Assembly: GCA_052034255.1 (NCBI GenBank) | Contig: JBPOIU010000045.1 | Location: 1-64,000, forward strand | Direction of reading: 5' to 3' | From: JADJEK01 sp052034255 | Lineage (GTDB): Bacteria > Planctomycetota > B15-G4 > JADJEK01 | DNA length: 64,000 nucleotides | In this document: piece by piece, positions 46,667 through 55,504 of the stretch | Layout of the letters: every line of letters starts with the position of its first letter | How positions within the stretch are numbered: position 1 is the stretch's first letter | Notes under the pieces: generated by a model | Database searches by the model: none | Told to the model about the DNA's origin: nothing | The model's input: the letters and a program-made list of their open reading frames with translations, nothing else | Program-made: the position numbers and the translations under genes

Positions 46667-46849
46667 GAACCCTCTCGGGCGCCGTGGGCACGACGTCGCG
46701 GTGGTAGGTGGCCAGCGGAAAGGCCGTGTTGTAGCGACAAATCCCGGCGGTACATCCGGCCGAGACCGCGGAACGAGTCCGCGGCGGTCGCGGCGTGGCT
46801 GCTATCGTGCGCCAGCCGGGTCCGACCGGCGTCGACTCGAGGAAACGCG

Positions 46850-47608
46850 ATGAAGCTGCATGTTCTCGGTTGCTCGGGCGGTTCCGCGCCCGGCCACCAA
46901 CCCACTTCGTTCCTGATCGACGACTGCGTGGCGGTCGACGGCGGAGCGATCACCACCGTGTTGTGCGAAGAGGGACAGGAACGGATCGATCACGTCCTGA
47001 TCTCGCACTGTCACCTGGACCACGTCGCGACGTTGCCGTTCCTGCTCGACAATCGCTTCGCGCGCCAACGCCGCCCGATCCGGTTCTATGGTGGCGAAGC
47101 GACGCTCGATGACCTCAAGCTCGGCCTGTTCAACAACCGCATCTGGCCGGACTTCACCCAATTGAAGAATCGAAAGTCGGTGGCGCTCGAATTGCAGATC
47201 GTGCACGAGCACCAACCGTTCCCGGTCGCTCATCTCAAGGTGACCGCTCATGCGATGGTGCACCCCGTCCCCTGCTTTGGATTCCTCATCGAAGACGCGA
47301 CGTCGTCGATCTTCATCGCCGGAGACACCAGCGATCCCATGGCCGTTCGGGAGTACTGCGCGGACCGTCCTACGTTGAAGGCGATCGTGCTCGAAGTGTC
47401 CTGGCCCGATCGGATGGAAGAACTCGGCCGCATCGCCGGACACGTGGTGCCGAAATTCCTGGCTCCGGCGTTGCCGCTGCATCCGACGGCGGAATTGCTC
47501 GTCAGTCACGTCAAGCCGTTCTATCGCGACGACGTCCTGGCGGAGCTGCGAGCGCTGGCCGCTCCGATGCGCATCCTCGAAGACGGGGACGTTCTGACCT
47601 TCGACTGA
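46850..47608 (+). CDS. Class-II cAMP phosphodiesterase (metallo-beta-lactamase fold)
   Basis: A 252-residue protein with the metal-binding HCHLDH (His53, His55, Asp57, His58) in VLISHCHLDHVATLPFLLDN, a HAMVHPVPCFGF strand, an IAGDTSD metal site, LEVSWPDR and a final SHVKP. The order fits class-II 3',5'-cyclic-nucleotide phosphodiesterases (PDE1/CpdP type), which hydrolyse cAMP. No signal peptide is seen, so it is cytoplasmic. ATG 46850 has GAGGAAA upstream. It is divergent from the operon with a cNMP-binding channel, which suggests a local cyclic-nucleotide circuit. Confidence 0.85.
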   Translation: MKLHVLGCSGGSAPGHQPTSFLIDDCVAVDGGAITTVLCEEGQERIDHVLISHCHLDHVATLPFLLDNRFARQRRPIRFYGGEATLDDLKLGLFNNRIWPDFTQLKNRKSVALELQIVHEHQPFPVAHLKVTAHAMVHPVPCFGFLIEDATSSIFIAGDTSDPMAVREYCADRPTLKAIVLEVSWPDRMEELGRIAGHVVPKFLAPALPLHPTAELLVSHVKPFYRDDVLAELRALAAPMRILEDGDVLTFD

Positions 47609-47952
47609 ACGTTTCGAACGAACCGGGCCGCGCAGGCCGACGGAAGCCGCGCGCGAACCATCGAATTCGCAAAACGGCGGCGAGGCCCCGTCCTCCGAAG
47701 TTGAAAAGAACTTTCAGATCGGGGAGTACGAAATAATGGGAGCCGGCCCCATCACGCCACCCCTGTGACGTAAAGGGACCGGACTCCGCCAGACGATCTT
47801 CCACGCGCAGCCAGAAGCGCGTGACCACGCGACGATGCGTGGCACGACTCCTCGATTTCACGTGTCTCGAAAGTTTCAGAAAAAGCGAAGAAGTGAAAAC
47901 TGTTCCACGCGGGCCTCTACGGAGAGCCGATTCGGAGTTACCCTGCGGCCCG
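47609..47952. other. Control region upstream of the sigma/anti-sigma/CHAT operon
   Basis: 344 bp without a gene, and locally richer in A+T than nearly all of the window (for example ttgaaaagaactttcagatc near 47700 and cagaaaaagcgaagaagtga near 47880). The motif ctttcag or its near match gtttcag appears in both patches. This is the likely promoter region of the ECF operon, and autoregulation would be expected. Confidence 0.45.
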
Positions 47953-48510
47953 ATGGAAGCATCGCTCACCGATCGAAATCTCGCCGAGCGGGCACGGGCC
48001 GGAGATCGCACCGCGATCGACACGCTCGTCGAGCGGCTGCGCTGCATCGTTCCGATCATCACGATGATGAATGCGCGCTTGCCGCGTCCCCTGCCGGCCG
48101 ACGACGTCGACGAGGCCGCGCAGAACGCGCTCAGTTCGATGTGGTTGAAGCTGCCGACGTATACCGGCGATACACGTCTCGAAGCGTGGGCCTTCGGTTT
48201 CTGCCGCGTCGAATTGCTCGGCGCCTTGCGCGCGCGCACACGCCGCGCGCGCCTCACGGAACTTCCCGAGTTGCAGGCGCCGGGCGGTGGAACACCCCCC
48301 GAGAACTACGAGCGGGTGCGTCGCGCTCTCGACAGCATCGACCGACGCCGCGCCAACGTGATTCGCCTCCGGCACCTCGACGATTTGAAATTCGAGGAGA
48401 TCGCCATGCGAGCGAGCATGCCGCTGAATACGGCCAAGACCTTGTACTACCGGGGCGTACAGGACGTCCAAGCCCTGCTTCGGACGACGCAGGAGTGGGA
48501 AACGGCATGA
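47953..48510 (+). CDS. ECF RNA polymerase sigma factor
   Basis: A 185-residue ECF sigma factor. Region 2 is marked by DDVDEAAQNALSSMWLKLP and AWAFGFCRVELLGALR. Region 4 is marked by RANVIRLRHLDDLKFEEIAM and LNTAKTLYYRGVQDVQ. It starts at ATG 47953; an in-frame GTG at 47821 would add 44 residues with no family support. Its stop overlaps the ATG of the anti-sigma-like gene (ATGA), as in classic sigma/anti-sigma pairs. It should direct polymerase to its own promoter and to genes not identifiable here. Confidence 0.9.
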   Translation: MEASLTDRNLAERARAGDRTAIDTLVERLRCIVPIITMMNARLPRPLPADDVDEAAQNALSSMWLKLPTYTGDTRLEAWAFGFCRVELLGALRARTRRARLTELPELQAPGGGTPPENYERVRRALDSIDRRRANVIRLRHLDDLKFEEIAMRASMPLNTAKTLYYRGVQDVQALLRTTQEWETA

Positions 48511-49238
48511 GCCCGCACGATCAAATGCATGAGCTCGAACTCGAGCGGATGTTGACGCAGGACGAATTGGATCCGCTCGCGCTCGCGAACCGCGCGGGAG
48601 AGTGCGCGGCTTGCGCGGAACGCATCGACGAGTTCATGGCCACCGCGAGCGACATCGAAGCGGCGATGGACGAGGATCTGTCGGCGGTCGACGCCGCGCG
48701 CGACGAGATCCTCGCGGCCGTTCGATTCGCGCCCCCCGGATCGCGCGACGACGTGATCGAGGCTGGAATCCGCGCCGGCTTCCTGCCCGAAAGTGCCCGC
48801 CGTCCGCGTCGCGGTTTCCTGATGCCGGCCGCGGCGCTCTCCGCCGCCGCGCTCGCATTGGTGGCGTTCTGGCTCGCACGGTCGAACCCACCGAAGTCCG
48901 TGGCCGCGCCGCCGATCATGTTGTCGTCCACGTCTCAAGGCGTTCATTGCGACGCGCCGGTAGGCGCGGTCACCGCATTCGACACGTTCAAGTGGACCGC
49001 GCAGCTCGGGACCCAACAGACCTATTCGCTCATCGTCAGGTCGACGGATCGCGTGGGCGCGGACGGCGCGGCGATCGAGATCCGAAAGGTCGACCTATCG
49101 GAATCGACGGCGACGTTGACCGCCGCCGAACGCGACACGCTCGGTTCCGCCATCGAATGGGAAGTCCGGATCCATGACGATTTCGGCTCGTCGACGACGT
49201 CGTTCGGGCGTGCCTACGCGACGCTCCGCGAGCGCTGA
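48507..49238 (+). CDS. Probable membrane anti-sigma factor
   Basis: A 243-residue protein translated in overlap with the sigma gene. Residues 27-44 (NRAGECAACAERI) resemble the zinc-binding anti-sigma motif H-x3-C-x2-C, but Arg stands where His is expected, so zinc may not be bound. A single membrane helix at about 104-124 follows an Arg-rich stretch. The last ~115 residues are predicted to be outside and beta-rich. Topology, size and position fit an anti-sigma factor whose outer domain senses a signal or is cut. I infer the role from context; the outer domain is unknown to me. Confidence 0.75.
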   Translation: MSPHDQMHELELERMLTQDELDPLALANRAGECAACAERIDEFMATASDIEAAMDEDLSAVDAARDEILAAVRFAPPGSRDDVIEAGIRAGFLPESARRPRRGFLMPAAALSAAALALVAFWLARSNPPKSVAAPPIMLSSTSQGVHCDAPVGAVTAFDTFKWTAQLGTQQTYSLIVRSTDRVGADGAAIEIRKVDLSESTATLTAAERDTLGSAIEWEVRIHDDFGSSTTSFGRAYATLRER

Positions 49239-49249
49239 TTCCCGTGCGG

Positions 49250-51856
49250 ATGGGCTCCCCGACAGCCCCTGCGATGCCCCGACGATCGACTGGACGACGC
49301 TGCCTCTGCGGCGAGTTCGTCGCCATCGCGTTGGTCTCGATCGCGCCGGCGTTCGGCCAAACTCCGTCGACGGTCGCGACGTGGAACGAGTTGCAGAGCG
49401 AACTCCATGATCTTGCGGCGCGGCAGAGCTACGCGGACCTCGACACTCTGGCACCCGTGGAGACCCTGCTCGAGCGCGTGATCCACACCGCACCTGCGCT
49501 CCAGACCTGGCCGAACGAGGTGACCGAGACATTCGTGCGCGCGTCGGCGCAACTGGTCACGACGCAGATCTACGAATCCGCGGATCCGCGTTGGATCGAG
49601 CGTGGACTCACGCGCGGACTCGCCGCGATCGCCGTCGCCAGAGTCGATCCCGCGCGCTCGATGGAGTACGCGCGAGCGGCGCAAGCCCTGCTGCTCGCCG
49701 CCGGCGAGCGATCGCTGAACGAAGGCCGCTACGAACACGCGCGCGCGTTCTGTCGACGCGCGCTCCAACTGCAAAAAGTCTCGAACGACGCGTTCTATTT
49801 GCCTCAACTGCGCGCGAGCTCCGCGGAAGCCGCCCGCATGCTCGGGCACTTCGACGAGGCGGAGACGCATCTGGACCTGCTCTCCGCGTACCTGGACGAC
49901 AACGCCGCCGACATCGCCGCCGACATCGCCGAGGACCCTGCGCTCGACGCCTGGCTCCCCGACAGCAGGGACGTATTGCGTCAAGCGTACGTAGTGCTCT
50001 ACGCCGACATGGGACTCGCCGACCAGGCGAATCGCTGGCTGCTCCGCGGTCGCGGCGCCACGGCACCATCGAATCCCGATCGCGAGTTCGTCGAACTCGA
50101 TCTCTCGGCGGTCGCGTCCCTGGCGGGCGAGCGCTGCCGGCGCGTCGTCCGCAACCTCAGCGACGACGTCCTCCGCCGCGCAAGTCCGACGGCGCGCGGT
50201 CTCCTGCTCGCGCGACGTGGCGTGGCGCTGGCCGAACTCGCGCTGCACGACGCCGAGTTCATGGACGCCGCGCACGCCGATCTCCGCGAAGCTGCGCGAC
50301 TCGCGCCCAGCGATGGCCTGCGCCGATTGACGGCGATCACGCTGCTGGACCTCGCAGCGCTGCGGGGCGACTGGGACGAGGTCCGGCGCGGGCTCGCGTC
50401 CCTCGGCCAAACCGTCGATGGCAGGCTCCCGCACGTCGACGAACGCGCGCTCCTCGCCGTGCATGCGATGCGCCTGGCGCGCGCGACGGGTGCATCCGCC
50501 GCGGAGCGCGAGGTCGCGCTCCGTGGACTGCGGGACGCCAACGACGCCGCTCTCGCCGCATGGGGCTCCTCGCGCATTCGTCCGGGCGGCGTCGGCTTCC
50601 TCAATTACTCGGGCCGACGCAGCGCCCTCGGCGAGCTGGTGGGTGAACTGGTCGCGCGCGCGGAGAATGCGCCGCTGGACGCCGAAGTCCTCGAACCAGT
50701 GTTTCGCGCGGAAGCCGTCGGCACGCTGGCGCGCGCGTTGCACGCGACTCCCGCGACGCTCGCGTCGATCCGGACGGAAGTCCTGCGCCCCGGTGTCGGC
50801 TGGATCGCCTTCGTCCCCGCGTGGCAGACGACGCACGTGTTCGCGGTCGATCACGACGAAATCGTGCACGCCGAGATCCCTTGGAGGTACCTCTCCGAGC
50901 CGTTGCGCGACGATTTCGGGAACGAAGTCGCGATGGTCCTGCCGCGCACGGACGCCGCCGCGGTCGCGGCCCAGGTCGAACGCGTGCGCAACGCAGCGCA
51001 ACGCTGGACCGCACTGCTCTTGCCCGACGTGATTCGCGACAAACTGCGGCAATGGAATGGGTGCTACGTCACGGGTTTGGAACTGCTCGGGCATCCTCCG
51101 TTCAACGCGTTGTTGCTCGACGACCGACCGCTCGGCGTCGCTCGCGCGATCGCGCGCATCCCGTCGATGACGGTCGCGCTGGCGATCGCGCGGCGCGCGC
51201 GCCTCGGAAGCGGACCCGGCACCGCGTTATTGCGCGTGATCGCAGCGCCCACGCTCGATCCGACGACGGCCGAGCTCGCGGGCCCGCTTTCCCCGCTGAC
51301 GCTGACTCCGGACACGTTTCGTCATTGGATCGGACCGTTCGCCGCGTCCGACGTCGACGCGCACGTCGGGCCAAACGCGACGCTGCGCGTCCTCCGCGAT
51401 GGAGCCGCGCGCCCTCCGCGCATCCTGCACGTTCTCGCTCACGCGATGGAACGACTCGATCGCGAGGACTTCTCGACGCTGGTGCTCGCGGGCGAACGCG
51501 ACGCCCCGGGCTTCGTCTCACCGGCCGACGGCGACTCATGGTTGCGCGCCGACATCGTGATCTTGTCCTCATGCGCGGCGGCGCGCGGACGGGTACGGAT
51601 CGGCGATGACGGCGCAGGCCAGTTCGTCGGGGCGAGCTTTCGCGCCGGCGCACGCTGCGTCATCGCCGCCGATCAGCGCATCGAGCTCGACGCGACCCTC
51701 GAGTTCGGTCGTCTCGTGCACGAGGGTCTCGCGGCGGGCAGGTGTCCGGCGGAAGCCGTCCGCGCCGCACGCGAGACCATGTGGTCGAGCTCCGACTTCG
51801 CGTTGCCGTCGTGCTGGGCTCTGCTCGCCGTCCATGGTCTCGCGTTCGATCCGTGA
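49250..51856 (+). CDS. Exported TPR-CHAT caspase-like protease
   Basis: About 868 residues. An Arg-rich start is followed by a hydrophobic stretch (FVAIALVSIAPAFG), a probable signal peptide. Residues ~50-600 are helical repeats of TPR type (ARAFCRRALQLQ, LREAARLAPSDGLRRL). The C-terminal ~280 residues form a CHAT domain with the dyad His731 (ILHVLAHAM) and Cys775 (IVILSSCAAARG), ending in SSDFALPSCWALLAVHG as CHAT proteins do. It lies just after the sigma and anti-sigma-like genes, so cleavage of the anti-sigma protein is an attractive role. ATG 49250 is chosen over GTG 49244; ATG 49274 would also keep the signal peptide. Confidence 0.85.
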   Translation: MGSPTAPAMPRRSTGRRCLCGEFVAIALVSIAPAFGQTPSTVATWNELQSELHDLAARQSYADLDTLAPVETLLERVIHTAPALQTWPNEVTETFVRASAQLVTTQIYESADPRWIERGLTRGLAAIAVARVDPARSMEYARAAQALLLAAGERSLNEGRYEHARAFCRRALQLQKVSNDAFYLPQLRASSAEAARMLGHFDEAETHLDLLSAYLDDNAADIAADIAEDPALDAWLPDSRDVLRQAYVVLYADMGLADQANRWLLRGRGATAPSNPDREFVELDLSAVASLAGERCRRVVRNLSDDVLRRASPTARGLLLARRGVALAELALHDAEFMDAAHADLREAARLAPSDGLRRLTAITLLDLAALRGDWDEVRRGLASLGQTVDGRLPHVDERALLAVHAMRLARATGASAAEREVALRGLRDANDAALAAWGSSRIRPGGVGFLNYSGRRSALGELVGELVARAENAPLDAEVLEPVFRAEAVGTLARALHATPATLASIRTEVLRPGVGWIAFVPAWQTTHVFAVDHDEIVHAEIPWRYLSEPLRDDFGNEVAMVLPRTDAAAVAAQVERVRNAAQRWTALLLPDVIRDKLRQWNGCYVTGLELLGHPPFNALLLDDRPLGVARAIARIPSMTVALAIARRARLGSGPGTALLRVIAAPTLDPTTAELAGPLSPLTLTPDTFRHWIGPFAASDVDAHVGPNATLRVLRDGAARPPRILHVLAHAMERLDREDFSTLVLAGERDAPGFVSPADGDSWLRADIVILSSCAAARGRVRIGDDGAGQFVGASFRAGARCVIAADQRIELDATLEFGRLVHEGLAAGRCPAEAVRAARETMWSSSDFALPSCWALLAVHGLAFDP

Positions 51857-51880
51857 TGCCGTCGGACGACACGCTCGAGG

Positions 51881-53791
51881 TCACGACGAGCACGGCACCG
51901 GCGGATTCACGTCCTGTTGCTTCTTCCCGACGGGCACACGCGGCGCCGCGTTCGCGGCGTACGGGATGCGCGGCACCGGCACCATTCCGCGACTCGGCCC
52001 CACGAGCATCACGCTCGTCGGGTCGCAGACTTGACCCGCACACGTGAACCGGTAGCAGAAGTTCGCGAGCAGATCCGCGGACGGCTCTTCGTCGAGCAGC
52101 ACTTCGAGCGACGTCGTCGGCGCGGTGTTGGGGTCATACGTCGTGCCGTCCATCGCGAGCGCGACGATGTAGGTCCGCCCAGCGGACGAGATCGTGTACC
52201 CCGACTGCGGCGATCCGGTCGCGTTCACGGCCCGCACCTCGGCGTAGTAGATGTCGGGGAACGACCCATCCCACTGACCGCCCGATTGCACGGCGACTTC
52301 GGGAACGTCGATGCGGATCTGCAGTGGGAACGACGCCGACCCGATGACGTGGAACGTGTCGCTGAGCGCGACGTCGTCGGTGTCCGAACCCACGTCACGA
52401 TGCCACAGGGTCACTTGAACGTGCGACTTGGTTTGCATCGAGGACCAGGCATCCCGCACGGTCATGTAGAGATGGCCGTTGGAGGACCAGTCACTGGGCG
52501 ACGGCGACGGAGCGGTGACCGAACTCGCGAAGAACTCCGAGGCGCCGAACGCGGCGTGGCTCGAGTTCAACGCAGCCGAACCCGACGGTCCATTCGCGAG
52601 CGCGCGCACCTCGATGACGTCGCTCGACTCCATCGGCATCGCGATGTCGTAGACCACGGTGCCCCCGGACGACCAGTCGTCGAACATCGGCGCGAACGCC
52701 GGTGTCGCGAAGGTCGGCGTGTTCGTCTCGAACACGAGGTTCTGGAACGAGCTCGCGACGCTCGGGTCATAGTGCGCGAAGGCGTTGGTCGGCGCCGGAA
52801 TACCCGCACGCGCTGCATTCGTGACCAGATGGCACGTGCTGCCGTTCGCGTGCGCGACCAGCAAGTCGTCGTCGCCATCGCCATCCCGATCGCCGGCGAC
52901 CAGAGCGCGCACCGACGTCGTTCCGAGCAGGACGTCGACGTCCGCGCCGAGCGCGCTTTCGAAGCGCAACACGTTGCGACCGAGAGAGTCCACGGCGCAC
53001 CACGCCAATGCGTCGTTGCCGTTCTTGGTGGCGACCACGGAGAACACGGCCGATGCGGCGCCGGCGTCGCGCGTCAGCAGCACGCTCCCGTCGAGTGAAC
53101 ACACGACGAGCTTGGACTGCGCGCGCAGCACGAGCTGCGCTTCGTTCGACGGGTCCCCATCCCAGTCGAGGGATGCGACGTCGTCGACGGCGAGCGGAGT
53201 TCCGTTCGCGCCGACCGGAGCGAACGTCGAAAGACGCACGGTGTCGATCCCGAGCGGCATGCCCGGACTCGGCACGACCGCGACCACCTGGACGACGCCT
53301 GCTTGATCGATCGCGAACAGCCCGTGAGCGCCGTCGAGGCCGAGATCTCCGCCGACGAGGCGCACGATCGAGCCATGCTCGAACGAGGCGACCGGAGCGA
53401 CCACGTAACCCAGCGGCGCGGCCGGATCGGGCGCGACCGCGAACACTCCGTTCGCGTCGGCGACGAATCCGACGTCACCGTCCTGCGTCGCATTCCGCAC
53501 GACGCATGCGTCGGTCGCGGTCGACGAGACGACCACCGACGCGTCGCACGTCGAAGGATTCACATGAAGTCGCACGACACCGCCGCGCTCGCTGAGCACG
53601 GCGTGTCGCCCGATGCTGGTGCGATGCAGGATCTGACAGGCCGATGGCAAGCCATTCGACGGCCCCGGCCACGTCAACGTCAGCGGTGGAGCTTCCGTCG
53701 GCGTGTCTTTCCCGAAGGCGAGCCCGCTCGCCGCGGTGGCGAGCAACATGGATGCAAAGACCGAAACGGACGACTTGGACGTCGACGTCAT
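51881..53791 (-). CDS. Secreted protein with one FG-GAP/VCBS-like motif
   Basis: A 636-residue exported protein with an N-terminal signal peptide (VFASMLLATAASGLAFG). The first half looks like a beta-propeller built from divergent repeats, with one clear calcium motif DRDGDGDDDLLVAHANGS near residue 305. The second half (about 340-600) is all-beta and Ser/Thr-rich, with WSSGGTVVYDIAMPM and FPLQIRIDVPEVAV. The last ~30 residues contain a GKKQQDVNPPVP tail and three nearby cysteines (FCYRFTCAGQVC). It is convergent with the CHAT gene. I do not know its function; a surface adhesin or ligand-binding protein is plausible. Confidence 0.75.
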   Translation of the reverse strand: MTSTSKSSVSVFASMLLATAASGLAFGKDTPTEAPPLTLTWPGPSNGLPSACQILHRTSIGRHAVLSERGGVVRLHVNPSTCDASVVVSSTATDACVVRNATQDGDVGFVADANGVFAVAPDPAAPLGYVVAPVASFEHGSIVRLVGGDLGLDGAHGLFAIDQAGVVQVVAVVPSPGMPLGIDTVRLSTFAPVGANGTPLAVDDVASLDWDGDPSNEAQLVLRAQSKLVVCSLDGSVLLTRDAGAASAVFSVVATKNGNDALAWCAVDSLGRNVLRFESALGADVDVLLGTTSVRALVAGDRDGDGDDDLLVAHANGSTCHLVTNAARAGIPAPTNAFAHYDPSVASSFQNLVFETNTPTFATPAFAPMFDDWSSGGTVVYDIAMPMESSDVIEVRALANGPSGSAALNSSHAAFGASEFFASSVTAPSPSPSDWSSNGHLYMTVRDAWSSMQTKSHVQVTLWHRDVGSDTDDVALSDTFHVIGSASFPLQIRIDVPEVAVQSGGQWDGSFPDIYYAEVRAVNATGSPQSGYTISSAGRTYIVALAMDGTTYDPNTAPTTSLEVLLDEEPSADLLANFCYRFTCAGQVCDPTSVMLVGPSRGMVPVPRIPYAANAAPRVPVGKKQQDVNPPVPCSS

Positions 53792-54281
53792 GGCTACTCC
53801 TGGTTGTCGAGTGGAATCCCGGCGGGCGCGCGCGGCGATTGCGTCGTGTCCGTCGCCCCCGATTGCCCAACCCTCTCCGCAGGAGCCTCAAAAGGTTTCG
53901 GAATCCGCGAAGAAGCGCACCAGATCCCGTGGTGCGTCGCAGTGCACGACGACGACGGAGCGCGCGCTCGCGACCGCGCCGAAGTCCGAACTCGCGTCGG
54001 GGTCGGTCGATGCGACGGAACATGCGCCGCGATTCCGACGCGCGGTCACTCGGTCCGTCTTCGTGTGGAACTCGCGCGTTTCCGGCTGCGGAAATCTCCG
54101 CGCCACACCCTCGACGTTCAGACGCCGTGAATCAATCGGATCGATCCACGGCCGAACTCACAAGGTGTCCGAGGAGGTCCCCCGGTCGCGAAGCGAGCGG
54201 GGCGCCGCCTCGGACTCCTTGTGCGGGATCGACTACGTCCGAAGATCGTCGCTGGACGCGACGACTTTCGGACGTAGTCGA
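53792..54281. other. 490-bp intergenic stretch with two large hairpins
   Basis: Between the start of the secreted-protein gene and the end of lpxK. The right part holds two back-to-back hairpins, listed separately. In the left part a 72-codon minus-strand frame (53888-54106) ends in a plausible peptide tail, but it has no domain and I cannot decide whether it is real. The rest contains no gene I can support. Confidence 0.45.
54159..54223. repeat. Large hairpin A downstream of lpxK
   Basis: Arms cacaaggtgtccgagg (54159-54174) and cctcggactccttgtg (54208-54223) pair over 16 positions with one mismatch. Inside them ggtcgcgaagcgagcgg can form a second short stem. It lies 3 bp from hairpin B. Confidence 0.8.
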
Positions 54282-54283
54282 TC
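54227..54283. terminator. Large hairpin B at the 3' end of lpxK
   Basis: Perfect 17-bp arms gatcgactacgtccgaa (54227-54243) and ttcggacgtagtcgatc (54267-54283), with an inner stem tcgtcgc/gcgacga and loop tggac. The whole 57 nt folds with only two non-Watson-Crick positions between the stems. It overlaps the stop codon of lpxK. There is no T-run, so it is not a classic intrinsic terminator, but it could stop or protect transcripts from either side. Confidence 0.7.
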
Positions 54284-55274
54284 AGAGCACCGCGCGGAGC
54301 GTCTCGGCGTCGGCCTCGTCGACGAAGCGCGCCACGATGCGCAAGACGACGATCGCCTTCCGTTCCGGCGGCGCCGGAATGCGCATCGCGTCCTTCTCGG
54401 TCGTCACGCAAGAGTGCGCGCCGGCGGCCACGGACTCGCGCACGACGTCCGCGACTTGCGACGCGGTGAACTCGTGGTGATCGCCGAAGTCGAAGGCGCG
54501 CACGACGTGAGCACCCAGCCGCCCAAGTGTTTCCGCCAACGTCGTCGGATCGCCGATGCCGGACACGCAGGTGACGTTCCTGCCCACGAGTTCCGCCGTC
54601 CCCGCCAGCGGCGTGCCGTCGAGCGCGACGAGTTCCGTCGGCGCATGGACTTCGCGCACGATCGCCGCGCGCGGCGCCAACGACTTCACGCGCGCTTCGA
54701 GCCGTGACAGCGCATCGGCGTCGACGCGATCGCTCCGCGTCAGGACGACGACGTGAGCGCGCGACAGACCTCCGACGCTCTCGCGCAGGAATCCGCGGGG
54801 CAACACGGCGCCCCCACCGAACGGATCGCGCGCGTCGAGCAGCACGACGTCGACGTCACGATGCAGCCGCCGATGTTGGAACCCGTCATCGAGCAGTACG
54901 ACATCGGCTCCGAGCGCATGCGCCGCGTGCGCCGCGCGGACGCGATCACCGTCGACGAGGACCGGCACGCCGGGCAACAGGCGCGCGTAGAGCCGCGCTT
55001 CGTCGGACTCCGCCCCGTCGCGGCCGCCGCGCCGATATCCGCGGAGCACGATCGCGGGGCGCTTTCCCATCGCCAGCGCGGCACGGGCGAGCCACGTCAC
55101 GACCGGCGTCTTGCCCGTCCCTCCGGCCGTGAGATTGCCGACGCAGACGACGCGCACCGGCGCGCGGCGCGGCGTGCGCCAGCCGCGATCGAACGCGGCG
55201 TGGTACGCGCGCAGGACGCACGCGTGCGGCAGCGACGCGACGCGCAACACGGCGCGCAGCAACGTCGGACCCAC
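54282..55274 (-). CDS. lpxK: Tetraacyldisaccharide 4'-kinase
   Basis: A 330-residue LpxK. It has VCVGNLTAGGTGKTPVVTWL with the Walker-type loop at about residues 46-57, VLRGYRRGG, an ESDEARLYARLL strand, VLLDDGFQHRRLHRDVDVV and LPRGFLRE. Further on are FDFGDHHEFTASQV and TTEKDAMR. It phosphorylates the 4' position of the lipid A disaccharide at the inner membrane. The start is probably GTG 55274, which gives the usual spacing to GNLTAGG. The frame is open ~35 codons further up without a standard start, so a rare CTG start cannot be excluded. It implies a lipid A-bearing outer membrane. Confidence 0.95.
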   Translation of the reverse strand: MGPTLLRAVLRVASLPHACVLRAYHAAFDRGWRTPRRAPVRVVCVGNLTAGGTGKTPVVTWLARAALAMGKRPAIVLRGYRRGGRDGAESDEARLYARLLPGVPVLVDGDRVRAAHAAHALGADVVLLDDGFQHRRLHRDVDVVLLDARDPFGGGAVLPRGFLRESVGGLSRAHVVVLTRSDRVDADALSRLEARVKSLAPRAAIVREVHAPTELVALDGTPLAGTAELVGRNVTCVSGIGDPTTLAETLGRLGAHVVRAFDFGDHHEFTASQVADVVRESVAAGAHSCVTTEKDAMRIPAPPERKAIVVLRIVARFVDEADAETLRAVL

Positions 55275-55504
55275 ACCTTGCTCGCCGCCGGTCGCGCGGC
55301 GGATGAGAGCGACGAATGCGGAACTACGCGTGCGGGATTCGACGTTCAGGACCGAGCCTCGCGCTCCCAGGAGAACGCGCAGACTCTAGCAGCCCGTTGA
55401 AAAAGTCGGCCGGCACTCGGAACCCGGCGCTGCGGCGCGGGCTGCCGATCTCCGCCGCCGCGGGCGGACGGTGACCGAACCCGCGCTGGACGGAACCGAT
55501 GTCG

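Noticed and set aside
44576..46849. A long upstream extension of the phosphodiesterase frame
   Set aside because: It is antisense to the OPT transporter gene and reads as His/Arg/Asp-rich low complexity.
47953..51856. A type III-E CRISPR (Craspase) locus
   Set aside because: There is no CRISPR array, no Cas7-11-like effector and no Csx30/Csx31-like gene. Only the sigma plus TPR-CHAT idea is shared.
53888..54106. A 72-codon minus-strand frame as a small gene
   Set aside because: The tail looks protein-like, but there is no ribosome site, domain or neighbour support.
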